Origin: Acidovorax sp. sif1233
GTDB taxonomy: Bacteria > Pseudomonadota > Gammaproteobacteria > Burkholderiales > Burkholderiaceae_C
Direction: 5' to 3'
Length of the DNA stretch: 64,000 bases
Assembly (NCBI RefSeq): GCF_019218755.1
Contig: NZ_JAHUWZ010000011.1
Coordinates: 48,830 to 112,829, forward strand
In this document: piece by piece, positions 8,564 to 15,392 of the stretch
Layout: each line of letters opens with the position of its first letter
How positions within the stretch are numbered: the stretch's first letter is position 1
Translations under genes and position numbers: made by a program
Notes under the pieces: generated by a model
The model's input: only the letters and a program-made list of their open reading frames with translations
Databases searched by the model: none
Told to the model about the DNA's origin: nothing

Positions 8564-8854
8564 TTACTCCTCGTCGTCAATACGAGGCGGTGCAGCAAGA
8601 CGCGGGAGTACGTCCCAAGCCACCCTTTCCGCATCAGCCGCAAATGGACCGATGAAGACTGGGGGCTCGGACGACTTCAAGCGCCTGGCCACGACAGCAA
8701 CATGCTGTCTCACCCCGAAGTCATCTCGCAGTTGTCGGACCATGTAGCGCCGATAAGTGCATTTGAGTTCTTCGAAGTTCTCAGGGGGCGCAAACGGCCC
8801 GCCTGATCCAGGGTTGGTATCCAACACCTTGTGGTTGATGACTCCGTACCTCAT
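8564..8854 (-). CDS. Hypothetical protein, 96 aa
   Basis: The gene starts 10 bp after the primase stop, with GAGG upstream, and is surely co-transcribed with the primase. The product is a small protein with an Arg-rich middle (about 33-60) and an acidic DDEE end; the family is not recognised. The position suggests an accessory to primase or replication, but no motif supports a specific role. Confidence 0.65.
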   Translation of the reverse strand: MRYGVINHKVLDTNPGSGGPFAPPENFEELKCTYRRYMVRQLRDDFGVRQHVAVVARRLKSSEPPVFIGPFAADAERVAWDVLPRLAAPPRIDDEE

Positions 8855-8864
8855 GGTCCGTGCC

Positions 8865-10007
8865 TCAAGCGACCTTCAGAAGGGCCCGCCGAATGGATGG
8901 CATCGTCGGAAATCCATGGGGACCATGGACCCGAAGAACGTCCATCCAATCCAGTGATTTCTCACCGGGCAGGATCTCCCCCTGAGGGGTAATTGCAATG
9001 GCCTGCTTGCCCATTGAAATTGCACGCTCCACGAGTTTTTGCGCTGCTTCCTGGCCGTGCCCCTTGGGATGTTCCTTCGAGGGACGGTCTTTGTCAGAAA
9101 ACACCACCAGCAGCTCAACTTCCGAGGGAATTTCCATGTACTCCATCAGCGTGGCATTTACCGTTGCCCACACTGGAATACCTGTTCCTTCCATCGCAGC
9201 AAGCCCTGTTTCGATGCCCTCTGCAGCGCCGAAAACGCGTGCTGGCTTGGCCAGTCGAATCGCTCCACCAAGGATGTTGCGATCTTCTGGGTAGGCCATC
9301 ATCTTCTTCGGGGCCTCCACATCAAGCTTGTTTCCGAACTCATCGAGATAAGTCCGGTGCAAGGTAATGGGTCGGCCGTCAGGCGCAAGCACTGGTGCAA
9401 CTATCGCCCCGTGGTAGCCCGTAATCTCCCCCTTGGAGGGGTCGTAGTAGGCAAGCCTGGGGTGAAAGTACAAGCCCCCGGTCATAGGCCGTTTCAAGCC
9501 CCTGCGGGCAAGATAGAGCCGACCAAGTTCCGCGCTATGGTGGTTCATGTGAACACAACCATCCATCACACGATTGAGGGACCGCACCACCTTTTCATTG
9601 TCCTTCTGGACAGTCTTGGTGGGCTGAATCGCCTGCATCCGAGGAGTCAGAGCGATACCGCGCGAATCTCCGGTCAAGTGCTTCAGCACTTCCTCCAGAG
9701 TTTCTCTCGCAGTCCATCCGTTGACCCACATCAGCGTTGCGAATCCATCGCTCTTGTTGCCACATGTGTTGCAAAAAGAGCGGCCATCTTCCGCGTATGA
9801 CGGCATCATGCGATAGCCGTCTTTACCTCCATGCACAGGACAACCGACATGCCCTTTCGAGCGGCGGTCAAGTGCTGGATGAAGGCGCGGAGCTAGGGCG
9901 TAGAGAATGTGATCCCAACGCCCAGCTGCGAGGTTACGCGCCGTCTTCCAGCGCTCTTCCCACCACAGATTCCATTGTTCCTGCGTCCATTCACCATCTG
10001 TTCTCAT
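8865..10007 (-). CDS. Plasmid DNA primase (zinc ribbon plus Toprim)
   Basis: The 380-aa product has an N-terminal zinc-binding site (CPVH..CNTC, about 54-84), as in DnaG and P4/RP4-type primases. A Toprim core follows, with AAEGIETGLAAM (about 260) and VVFSDKD (about 300). It should lay RNA primers on incoming or replicating plasmid ssDNA. The start at 10007 is fixed by AAGGAG six bases upstream; the longer frame lacks a ribosome site. It sits next to ssb, matching the primase-plus-SSB sets of conjugative plasmids. Confidence 0.85.
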   Translation of the reverse strand: MRTDGEWTQEQWNLWWEERWKTARNLAAGRWDHILYALAPRLHPALDRRSKGHVGCPVHGGKDGYRMMPSYAEDGRSFCNTCGNKSDGFATLMWVNGWTARETLEEVLKHLTGDSRGIALTPRMQAIQPTKTVQKDNEKVVRSLNRVMDGCVHMNHHSAELGRLYLARRGLKRPMTGGLYFHPRLAYYDPSKGEITGYHGAIVAPVLAPDGRPITLHRTYLDEFGNKLDVEAPKKMMAYPEDRNILGGAIRLAKPARVFGAAEGIETGLAAMEGTGIPVWATVNATLMEYMEIPSEVELLVVFSDKDRPSKEHPKGHGQEAAQKLVERAISMGKQAIAITPQGEILPGEKSLDWMDVLRVHGPHGFPTMPSIRRALLKVA

Positions 10008-10172
10008 TCGACTCTCCTTGAACACCCCGGACGGGGCATACCTCAGAGCCCCAGCTGGGACACTCAGGAATGCCCCGGCACAGGGTTGGGCGAACCAACT
10101 GAGAACCCCCAACCGGAGGTTCCCGGCTGGGGCTGTGATCTGCGACTACCGCAGCAAAATACGCTTCAAAGG
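10008..10172 (-). promoter_or_regulatory. Structured leader of the primase gene (divergent form)
   Basis: It carries a CGCTTC/GAAGCG hairpin over the ssb stop region and a long imperfect stem pairing GGGGCAT..CCT with AGG..ATGCCCC. CCCCGG and GGGG repeats occur close to the start. The Shine-Dalgarno sequence AAGGAG is not obviously paired, unlike in most sister leaders. Confidence 0.45.
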
Positions 10173-10703
10173 CTAGAAGCGCGGTTTGTCCTTGAGAGCA
10201 TCGTCAGTTTCGAACCCGTTGGGCTCTTGCTGCACGTTGCGTCGAGGGCTCCGATCTTCACCAGTAGGCTGTGAGCGGACTGCACGAGGACGTGACGCTG
10301 GCTTTTCAGCTGGTACGGGTGTCGCCCGTTGCTCCGATTGGCTAGAACCGCTCTCGCTCTCGCGCATGCGGTCCAACAGATTCACGAGCGTGGCATCAAC
10401 TTCGGTGAACCACCGATCATCGCCACCGTTGGTCGCGGGGACCTTTCGGGTGCGAAGAGTGCCTTCGACGTACACCTTGGTACCAGTTTGAGCATAGCGA
10501 TCCAGGAAGTCCACGGTGCTCTTGTCACGGACCTGAACCTTGTTCCACTCGGACCGCTCTTTCAACTCACCCGATTCACGGTCTTTCCACTTTTCAGTGG
10601 TACAGACGGAGAAGTGCGCCACCCTGTCGCCGCTAGGAAAGGTGCGGAACTCAGGCGGGTTGCCCATGTTCCCCAAAAGCACAACTCTATTCACTGCTTT
10701 CAT
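10173..10703 (-). CDS. ssb: Single-stranded DNA-binding protein
   Basis: The 176-aa product begins MKAVNRVVLLGNMG and shows the SSB OB fold over about 1-110, including EWNKVQV and the KVYVEG strand. A hydrophilic, disordered linker follows. The last residues are DDALKDKPRF rather than the usual acidic DDDIPF tip, so contacts with host partner proteins may differ. GGAG lies six bases before the start at 10703. SSB coats incoming plasmid strands; the adjacent RecT and nuclease genes suggest it also serves recombination. Confidence 0.93.
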   Translation of the reverse strand: MKAVNRVVLLGNMGNPPEFRTFPSGDRVAHFSVCTTEKWKDRESGELKERSEWNKVQVRDKSTVDFLDRYAQTGTKVYVEGTLRTRKVPATNGGDDRWFTEVDATLVNLLDRMRESESGSSQSEQRATPVPAEKPASRPRAVRSQPTGEDRSPRRNVQQEPNGFETDDALKDKPRF

Positions 10704-10805
10704 ATCGTTCTCCAGATTGCGCGACATCCGACCCAGCGGGTTGGTTGTCGCTGGGTTATGACCTGGCACTACGCACAGGGTCAATTGATTGGCTTTCCCG
10801 AAGCC
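10704..10805 (-). promoter_or_regulatory. Modular leader of ssb
   Basis: A GGCTT/AAGCC hairpin (10791-10805) is followed by 17 nt, CGTAGTGC (10766-10773) and a CCCAGCG/CGCTGGG hairpin. A short ATGTCG/CGATAT helix encloses the GGAG ribosome site in its loop. This matches the methylase leader motif exactly (CGTAGTGC), with one extra spacer base. Confidence 0.6.
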
Positions 10806-10807
10806 GA

Positions 10808-11467
10808 CTAGCAGATGCGTTCAAGACGCTTCACCGTCTGAGGAACCATGACGACCTGTTCGATCAACATGAACTCATTCAGAAGGCGGATGAAGGCGCT
10901 ACGCGTTATGTCGCAGGCCGAGTCAAATGCACGCACCAGGTCCAGTCGATCTCGCAGATCGTCCATGGACCAGTCCAGCATGTCCCGATAGGTCACCCCG
11001 TGGTCGATGCCAGAACCAATGACCCGAGACCACGACAGCGGCTTTTTCAGGTTTGAGCGAAGCCCACCACATTCACCGCAATGGCTCGACTGTGGCGACA
11101 CCAGCTGATTGCTCAGATGGCCGCATTGACGGCAAGTGCTCTTGTAACCAGGGTCATAGACCTCAGCCTCAAACAGCACAAGGTGGCCAGAGTTCCGCCC
11201 CATCGGACTGATTTGGTAGCGGCCCTGCATGTCATCCTGAAATCCACGGAGACATCCACGAAGCTCCCGCCAGTAGTCGTCAGACTGCATGATGGAAACG
11301 GCTTTCTCGCTTTCGCTGCGGTTGAGCCCCAGGCGATGGAGCTTGACGCAGTGGGAGTAGCTGGTCAGCGGATGAACCCCGGAATTCGTTTGGTAACGAG
11401 GGTGGCCGGTAAGGAATTTCGCAATGCCATCTTTGGTTTTTGGCGCTGCTGAAGTATTGAAAAACAT
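10808..11467 (-). CDS. Zinc-ribbon protein of unknown function, 219 aa
   Basis: The start MFFNTSAAP at 11467 is supported by CGGAGATCAC directly upstream. A CxxC..CxxC zinc ribbon (CRQCG and CGECG, about 112-131) lies in the middle. The C-terminal part is helical. The protein is not recognised beyond a likely nucleic-acid-binding zinc site. It lies between recT and ssb, so a part in recombination or single-strand handling is plausible but unproven. Confidence 0.65.
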   Translation of the reverse strand: MFFNTSAAPKTKDGIAKFLTGHPRYQTNSGVHPLTSYSHCVKLHRLGLNRSESEKAVSIMQSDDYWRELRGCLRGFQDDMQGRYQISPMGRNSGHLVLFEAEVYDPGYKSTCRQCGHLSNQLVSPQSSHCGECGGLRSNLKKPLSWSRVIGSGIDHGVTYRDMLDWSMDDLRDRLDLVRAFDSACDITRSAFIRLLNEFMLIEQVVMVPQTVKRLERIC

Positions 11468-11639
11468 GTGATCTCCGAATGAATGCGGAGGCATGTCACC
11501 CAACGGGGAAACATGCCCCCTATGGGTTAAATAAATGCGTCGTTTGAATGAGGCGACGACCTCCTTTACTTTCATCCATTACGGCTGAAAGATAAAACTG
11601 TGTTTTCCGCTGGGATCATCGAATCCCACTGGAAAACAC
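11468..11639 (-). promoter_or_regulatory. Complete modular leader of the zinc-ribbon gene
   Basis: It has an inverted repeat (11600-11639, GTGTTTTCC/GGAAAACAC), 16 nt, CGTAATGG (11576-11583), and a CGTCG/CGACG hairpin. Next is a CCC..GGGG hairpin (11497-11528). Finally CCTCCG pairs with CGGAG, covering the ribosome site. The inverted repeat also follows the recT stop and could help end that transcript. Confidence 0.65.
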
Positions 11640-11684
11640 ACCCAGCCGAAGCTGGGGGTGTCTCACAACATCAACGGTCAGAGA

Positions 11685-12905
11685 TCAGCTCGGAAATAAC
11701 TCCTGAGACTGTTCTTCGATCCGCTTGATCGCCATGTCGTACTGGTAGTTCAGGTCATCTTCTTCTCGACCAGAGCACAGAGGCTTGGCTTTCAAATACA
11801 GATCACTGATAACCGTCTCCGTCGTGGCAATTCGCATTTCTGCGAGGAGGTCCTGCAGGCTCTTGCTTGAGGCAGTTTGCTTGCTGGCAGCTTTTGCTGG
11901 CGCCGCTGGTGACGAAGCCTGCGGAGATGGTGCTGTAGTCGCCTTTGCAGCAGTACCACTTCCCGCTGCTGGAGCCTGAGGGCTTGCAGTGGGTCGCGGC
12001 GTGCTTCGAGGCGCAGCGCTTGGCCGTGGGCCTTGCTGGCGAGGCTGCTCGGGACTTTGAGGAGCATTGCGTGCAGCAGCCTGCTGCTCGTATGCATCAC
12101 CAAAGTTCGGGGGCTCGTAGGTGCCATCGGCCGCCTGCTTGAGTGTCAGCGACTGCGAAACACCCAGATTGGCTGCGGTATCCAAGGCCAAAGCGGTGCT
12201 CAGATCCGTAGACATGGGCAGCTTGTTGCACAAGGAGCGAAGAACCGTCTTGAGTCCCATCGGCACATAGTCATCAATCCAAGGCGAGGGACGCCCGAAC
12301 TGCATGGCTGCTTTGAAGCCGGAGCTTTCGTCACGGATCTTGTTGACCTGGCCCTCGCTCATGGTCACGTAGGTCCGTTCACCCGACTTCAGTGCTGCTA
12401 CCGCGTAGAAGCCTGTCACCAGGCCCCGCTCCTCATCCGATGCGAGAAACCCGTTATGGCACAGGGGCTCATGGATGAATTCGCGTCGCAGACCGTAGGT
12501 CTGGATGAAGCGGTCGTTCTGTCGAACTTCCTGGGCGTAGATGTCGATGGCGTGCCGCCCTTGCAGGACGAGCTTCATAAGCCCCTTGTAGCCGGGGACC
12601 AATTGACACTCCTTCTTGAAGGGAACCAAGAACGCTTCACCGTTCTGTCCGATCTCAAGCCCCAACTGGGAGGCCTGGACCACCGCAGCAAGGATGCTCA
12701 GAGGTTCGCACTTTTGAAGGCTATCACTGCGTCGGAACGCGGTGAGAGCGATTCGCATGATGCGATCAACATCCAGATGCTTGGGCAGTGCTTTCAGCAC
12801 CGCTCCTCGGTTCTCTTCCAGCAGTTCGGGAAATGGAATCGCATTGAGCTGCGCGCTCAGCGACTCCCCACCGCTGTTGCGGATGTTTTGCATTGTCTGA
12901 CTCAT
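11685..12905 (-). CDS. recT: RecT-family single-strand annealing protein
   Basis: The 406-aa protein has the RecT core over about 20-250. Recognisable features are the residues around LAAVVQASQLGLEIG and the stretch FLVPFKKECQLVPGYKGL. A Pro/Ala/Gln-rich linker and a small helical C-domain follow. RecT anneals complementary ssDNA and pairs with a 5'-3' exonuclease. The adjacent PD-(D/E)XK gene upstream in the same orientation is the natural partner. The start at 12905 is set by GGAGTTCACC. SXT and IncA/C elements carry an analogous bet/exo/ssb set. Confidence 0.9.
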   Translation of the reverse strand: MSQTMQNIRNSGGESLSAQLNAIPFPELLEENRGAVLKALPKHLDVDRIMRIALTAFRRSDSLQKCEPLSILAAVVQASQLGLEIGQNGEAFLVPFKKECQLVPGYKGLMKLVLQGRHAIDIYAQEVRQNDRFIQTYGLRREFIHEPLCHNGFLASDEERGLVTGFYAVAALKSGERTYVTMSEGQVNKIRDESSGFKAAMQFGRPSPWIDDYVPMGLKTVLRSLCNKLPMSTDLSTALALDTAANLGVSQSLTLKQAADGTYEPPNFGDAYEQQAAARNAPQSPEQPRQQGPRPSAAPRSTPRPTASPQAPAAGSGTAAKATTAPSPQASSPAAPAKAASKQTASSKSLQDLLAEMRIATTETVISDLYLKAKPLCSGREEDDLNYQYDMAIKRIEEQSQELFPS

Positions 12906-12997
12906 GGTGAACTCCAAAATTTGCAGAGACACCACCCCACTACGGGGATATGGTCCCCGCGTGGGTTGCAGAAAATCAGGCTTAGCCTGGTTGAAGC
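12906..12997 (-). promoter_or_regulatory. Structured leader of recT
   Basis: The short gap holds a CAGG/CCTG hairpin with T-tract at the end of the upstream gene and a CCCACGCGGGG/CCCCGTAGTGGGG hairpin (12934-12967). A helix at 12906-12933 pairs GGTG..CTC with GAG..CACC across the ribosome site. The CGTARTGS module is absent, as expected within an operon. Confidence 0.6.
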
Positions 12998-13930
12998 TCA
13001 GGCGTATTCAAGCCTTGCTCGTTTGATACTCCACTCAGGGAGATCGATCACCTCTTCTTCACAGAATGGCTGTGGTTGATAGCCTGGCCAGCTATCGTTC
13101 TTGCTGCACCACTCCAGCAACTGGAGAGCCATCCGGTACTTCCGGCGCCCTACCTCGATGCTTTCCTGGCCCATTCGGTAGAGCGCGACACTGTGTGGCG
13201 CAGCTGACTCGACCGTCAAGAAATAGAACGGTACTTCGCGTCCAATCGCGAGCTTCACTGCGTCCGTGTAGAACGCAGCTTGCAGGTCGTAACCGTAGTC
13301 ATCAAGGGATCTGCGAAATGCTGCCTTCGAGGCGTCTGCGGTGGTCTTGAGGTCAATGATCGCGACAATTTGCCCGTTCTCATCAACCACTACCATGTCG
13401 CAACGAATACGGCACATGATGCCGGTGTCTTCGTCGCTCCAAAAGTAGCTTTTTTCTGTGACCGACTGGATGCGCAACGATGTTGCTTTGACGTGCTCAC
13501 CGATCTTTTTCAAGATCGCCTGAACCGCGTGCATGTCATCCGAGTCCAGCAGGACTTTGCCCTGAGCTGCCTTTTCGTACTCCTCGGCTTTAAGCTTGCC
13601 TTCCTTGGTGCGCTTATCGATCTTCGGGACCTCCATGTAGGCATCCTTGAATCGTTCTGGCTCCAGGTATGCGCAGTGAAGCGCGGTCCCGAACTTCAGG
13701 GTGTCAGTCTCCTTGAAAGGAGCTGTCATGTAGTGCTTGAAGTGCTCAGGCGAACGAAGAATTCGTACCAGGCCAGAGTGGCCGACGATCCCTTTGTCCG
13801 CGTGATACTCCTCCGCTGAGATGTCGATGAAAACATCAACCTCTCGCATGGCGACAGCGCCTGTGCTGGCAGTCGCAATGGCTGGGAGCCTGTCAGCCTG
13901 GAGGCCGACAAATCCATCAACTTCCTTCAT
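12998..13930 (-). CDS. RecE-like PD-(D/E)XK exonuclease
   Basis: The 310-aa protein shows the RecB/RecE-type nuclease core. A metal-site Asp lies in IRCDMV, followed by IIDLKTT (the E/D-x-K element, about 192-198), and then an YDLQAAFYTDAVK helix with the usual Gln/Tyr. The N-terminal half resembles the PDDEXK-like exodeoxyribonuclease VIII domain (DUF3799). It probably resects double-strand ends to supply ssDNA to RecT, its downstream neighbour. GGAGATTCC precedes the ATG at 13930. Confidence 0.8.
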   Translation of the reverse strand: MKEVDGFVGLQADRLPAIATASTGAVAMREVDVFIDISAEEYHADKGIVGHSGLVRILRSPEHFKHYMTAPFKETDTLKFGTALHCAYLEPERFKDAYMEVPKIDKRTKEGKLKAEEYEKAAQGKVLLDSDDMHAVQAILKKIGEHVKATSLRIQSVTEKSYFWSDEDTGIMCRIRCDMVVVDENGQIVAIIDLKTTADASKAAFRRSLDDYGYDLQAAFYTDAVKLAIGREVPFYFLTVESAAPHSVALYRMGQESIEVGRRKYRMALQLLEWCSKNDSWPGYQPQPFCEEEVIDLPEWSIKRARLEYA

Positions 13931-14115
13931 TGGAATCTCCTATTAACGGAGACACCAATCCCCTGCGGAACTGGCGTCCCGCGAGGGTTAAAAAGTCACT
14001 TTCGTGACGGCATTGCTATTCGCTTGAAGCGGGTCAGCTAACCCATCGACTCTCCCCGATTACCAGGAAGGGTGGAAATCTTTCAGATGCACTCTGTACG
14101 CAATGCATTTGAAAG
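13931..14115 (-). promoter_or_regulatory. Complete modular leader of the recE-like gene
   Basis: It has an inverted repeat (14080-14115, CTTTCA.ATGCA/TGCAT.TGAAAG), 16 nt, GTAATCGG (14056-14063), a GTCAC-GAAA-GTGAC hairpin with T5, and a CCC..GGG hairpin (13959-13988). In the helix at 13930-13958, TTGG..TCTCC pairs with GGAGA..CCAA. Here the outer pairs are TTGG/CCAA instead of GGTG/CACC, a compensatory change. Confidence 0.7.
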
Positions 14116-14118
14116 ACC

Positions 14119-14146
14119 CCGCCATTGAGTTAACAACGGCGGGCTC
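14119..14146 (-). terminator. Terminator-like hairpin after the 55-aa gene
   Basis: A CCCGCCGTTG/CAATGGCGGG stem lies immediately past the stop at 14149, with GTCTTTC after it on the - strand. The T-tract is weak. Confidence 0.5.
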
Positions 14147-14148
14147 TC

Positions 14149-14316
14149 TCAAGCGGTCTTTTTTGCCACCATGCCCGCAGAACGCAGCGCATTGCGCACC
14201 ATCGTTCGCGTTTGGGCAGACACGCGGTCTGGCTCCTGGCGCAATTGATTGTGCAGGTTGCCTGCATCTCGGAAGGGAATGGCATTAAGAACTCGCTGAA
14301 GTGTTTGATTGCTCAT
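14149..14316 (-). CDS. Small protein, 55 aa
   Basis: An open frame begins MSNQTLQRVLNAIPF after AAGGGGATAGAC and ends with VAKKTA. The product is basic and probably helical, with no membrane segment; the family is not recognised. It starts 15 bp after the stop of the 29-aa membrane peptide and is surely in the same transcript. A hairpin follows its stop codon. Confidence 0.6.
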   Translation of the reverse strand: MSNQTLQRVLNAIPFRDAGNLHNQLRQEPDRVSAQTRTMVRNALRSAGMVAKKTA

Positions 14317-14331
14317 GTCTATCCCCTTGGC

Positions 14332-14421
14332 TCAACCCCAGACACGACGCTTTGCAGCGATTACGTGCTTGGAAATCAATACACCGGTGAAGACACAGAC
14401 GGACAAAACAGCAAAACTCAT
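14332..14421 (-). CDS. Small membrane peptide, 29 aa
   Basis: AAGGAGCCATC precedes an ATG at 14421. The peptide MSFAVLSVCVFTGVLISKHV ends with a basic tail, giving one hydrophobic helix followed by positive charges. It is coupled to the 55-aa gene 15 bp downstream. It is short, so coding is inferred from the strong ribosome site, the hydrophobic profile and the operon spacing. It resembles small plasmid-encoded membrane peptides in general form only. Confidence 0.5.
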   Translation of the reverse strand: MSFAVLSVCVFTGVLISKHVIAAKRRVWG

Positions 14422-14589
14422 GATGGCTCCTTCGGCAGGTTGTTGAAACCTGCGAAGTGCTCACATGACATGAAATGTCCGTGGCACCCCGCAGGCCAAA
14501 GGGCTCTCGGAGAAAGCAATTTGGCCTGCGGGATGAACCACAAACGGCTTCAGCCCCCCAACGTGAGTTGGGGGACTGAAACGGATTAC
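14422..14589 (-). promoter_or_regulatory. Structured leader of the 29-aa/55-aa gene pair
   Basis: It contains a CCAACTCACGTTGG-type hairpin (about 14553-14575) after the 30-aa gene. A perfect 13-bp stem pairs CCCGCAGGCCAAA (14488-14500) with TTTGGCCTGCGGG (14520-14532). An 11-bp CTTCG.CAGGTT/AACCTG.CGAAG hairpin directly abuts and partly covers the AAGGAG ribosome site. Confidence 0.5.
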
Positions 14590-14682
14590 TTACTGAAGAC
14601 GGCTCAGCTCAGCCAGGGCTGTGACGAAACCAGTCTTGTAAAGAACGCCAGCAACAGCAGCACATGCAAAAACAACGATCAT
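14590..14682 (-). CDS. Small membrane peptide, 30 aa
   Basis: The start MIVVFACAAVAGVLYKTG at 14682 has GGAGTTCACC upstream and a full leader helix, so it was chosen over a longer frame with no ribosome site. Residues 1-15 form a hydrophobic segment and the rest is short and polar. It is the first gene of the - cluster facing the + strand acaB-like gene. Function unknown. Confidence 0.5.
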   Translation of the reverse strand: MIVVFACAAVAGVLYKTGFVTALAELSRLQ

Positions 14683-14910
14683 GGTGAACTCCAAAGTTGT
14701 CCTTGGGCACACCAATCCCCCTTGGGAGTTGTGTATCCCAAGGATGTTGAAAACCTCACTTTCGTGAGGCACTTGCACTGCACAGCCGTTGAGGCTGAAC
14801 AATGTTCTGCACACGCAATCAAGCACCAATACCACTACGGCATCAGAGTTCATTGAGTGTGAAAAACGGCCCGCATCGCGCGGGGCGGAAAGAAAAGCCC
14901 TTTCGGGGTC
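14683..14910 (-). promoter_or_regulatory. Leader of the 30-aa gene with tandem terminator-like hairpins
   Basis: On the - strand, CCC-GAAA-GGG plus a T-rich tract (14889-14910) and GCCC.GC/GCGGGGC plus T5 (14862-14886) precede CGTAGTGG (14832-14839). Then come GCCTCAC-GAAA-GTGAGG with T4 and a CCTTGGGA/TCCCAAGG hairpin (14715-14745). The final helix (14683-14713) pairs GGTG with CACC and CCAA with TTGG around the ribosome site. Confidence 0.6.
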
Positions 14911-15292
14911 GATTCCTTCAGAAATGCCAATACGGCACAGATTGCAGCGGGTTGCCCAGCTCAGCCCCAACGGGGAAGAGTTCAGGTCTTACACGGGCGC
15001 CCAATCCAACTGCAATGACCCGCAGTGTGGGGGTTGGGAGCTTCGCTCCAATCAGATGCTTTGGCATCTAGGGAACGCGCAAGGCGTTCAAAAAAAAGTT
15101 CACAGAACAGCCTAAGCTGACTGGTTGCGCACGCAGCACAACTACTGGTTGAGAAAAGAGGACCAGCTCCGCTTGCTAGGGGATGGCGTTACGCACATCA
15201 CTCCAAGTGGCTCGAATCTTAGCGACAGGACTTTGCAGCCGTCAAGCCTTCGCGCGAAAAAATTGCCAAGCCCCCCTGCACGACACCCTCAG
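14911..15292. other. Intergenic stretch with three tandem perfect hairpins
   Basis: No convincing gene is seen between the two divergent transcription units. At 15037-15097 three short perfect inverted repeats follow one another: GGAGC-TTC-GCTCC, AGATGC-TTTG-GCATCT and GAACGC-GCAAG-GCGTTC, then A8. A CCCCAACGGGG palindrome lies near 14965. The stretch could be an ssDNA-folding site (oriT-like, priming or ssDNA promoter) or an attenuator; nothing here decides. Confidence 0.4.
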
Positions 15293-15293
15293 A

Positions 15294-15357
15294 AATCGAA
15301 AGGTTCGAGTTTTCCGTGCTTTTCAAGGGTGTTTTGAAGGGGGCCGGTCCATACCAT
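15294..15357 (+). promoter_or_regulatory. tra box 5: activator-type promoter of the acaB-like gene
   Basis: This is the + strand copy of the conserved transfer promoter. It runs from AATCGAA through GGTTCG, a CCGTGCTTTT core and a GAAGGGGG run to -10 TACCAT (15352-15357). The span of 58 nt from AATCGAA to the -10, and of 38 nt from the core to the -10, equals that of the other copies. No -35 consensus is present. The predicted RNA start is about 29 nt before the ATG. Confidence 0.75.
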
Positions 15358-15392
15358 GAATCCACCGTTGTCCACACCTATGGAGGTTTTTC

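Noticed and set aside
12033..13079. 348-aa open frame on + over recT
   Set aside because: RecT and the nuclease are clear on the - strand with ribosome sites. The + frame crosses both and shows no domain.
1903..14745. Regularly recurring GC-rich repeats as a CRISPR array
   Set aside because: Copies are 0.1 to several kb apart, vary in sequence while keeping pairing, and always precede start codons; no cas genes are present.
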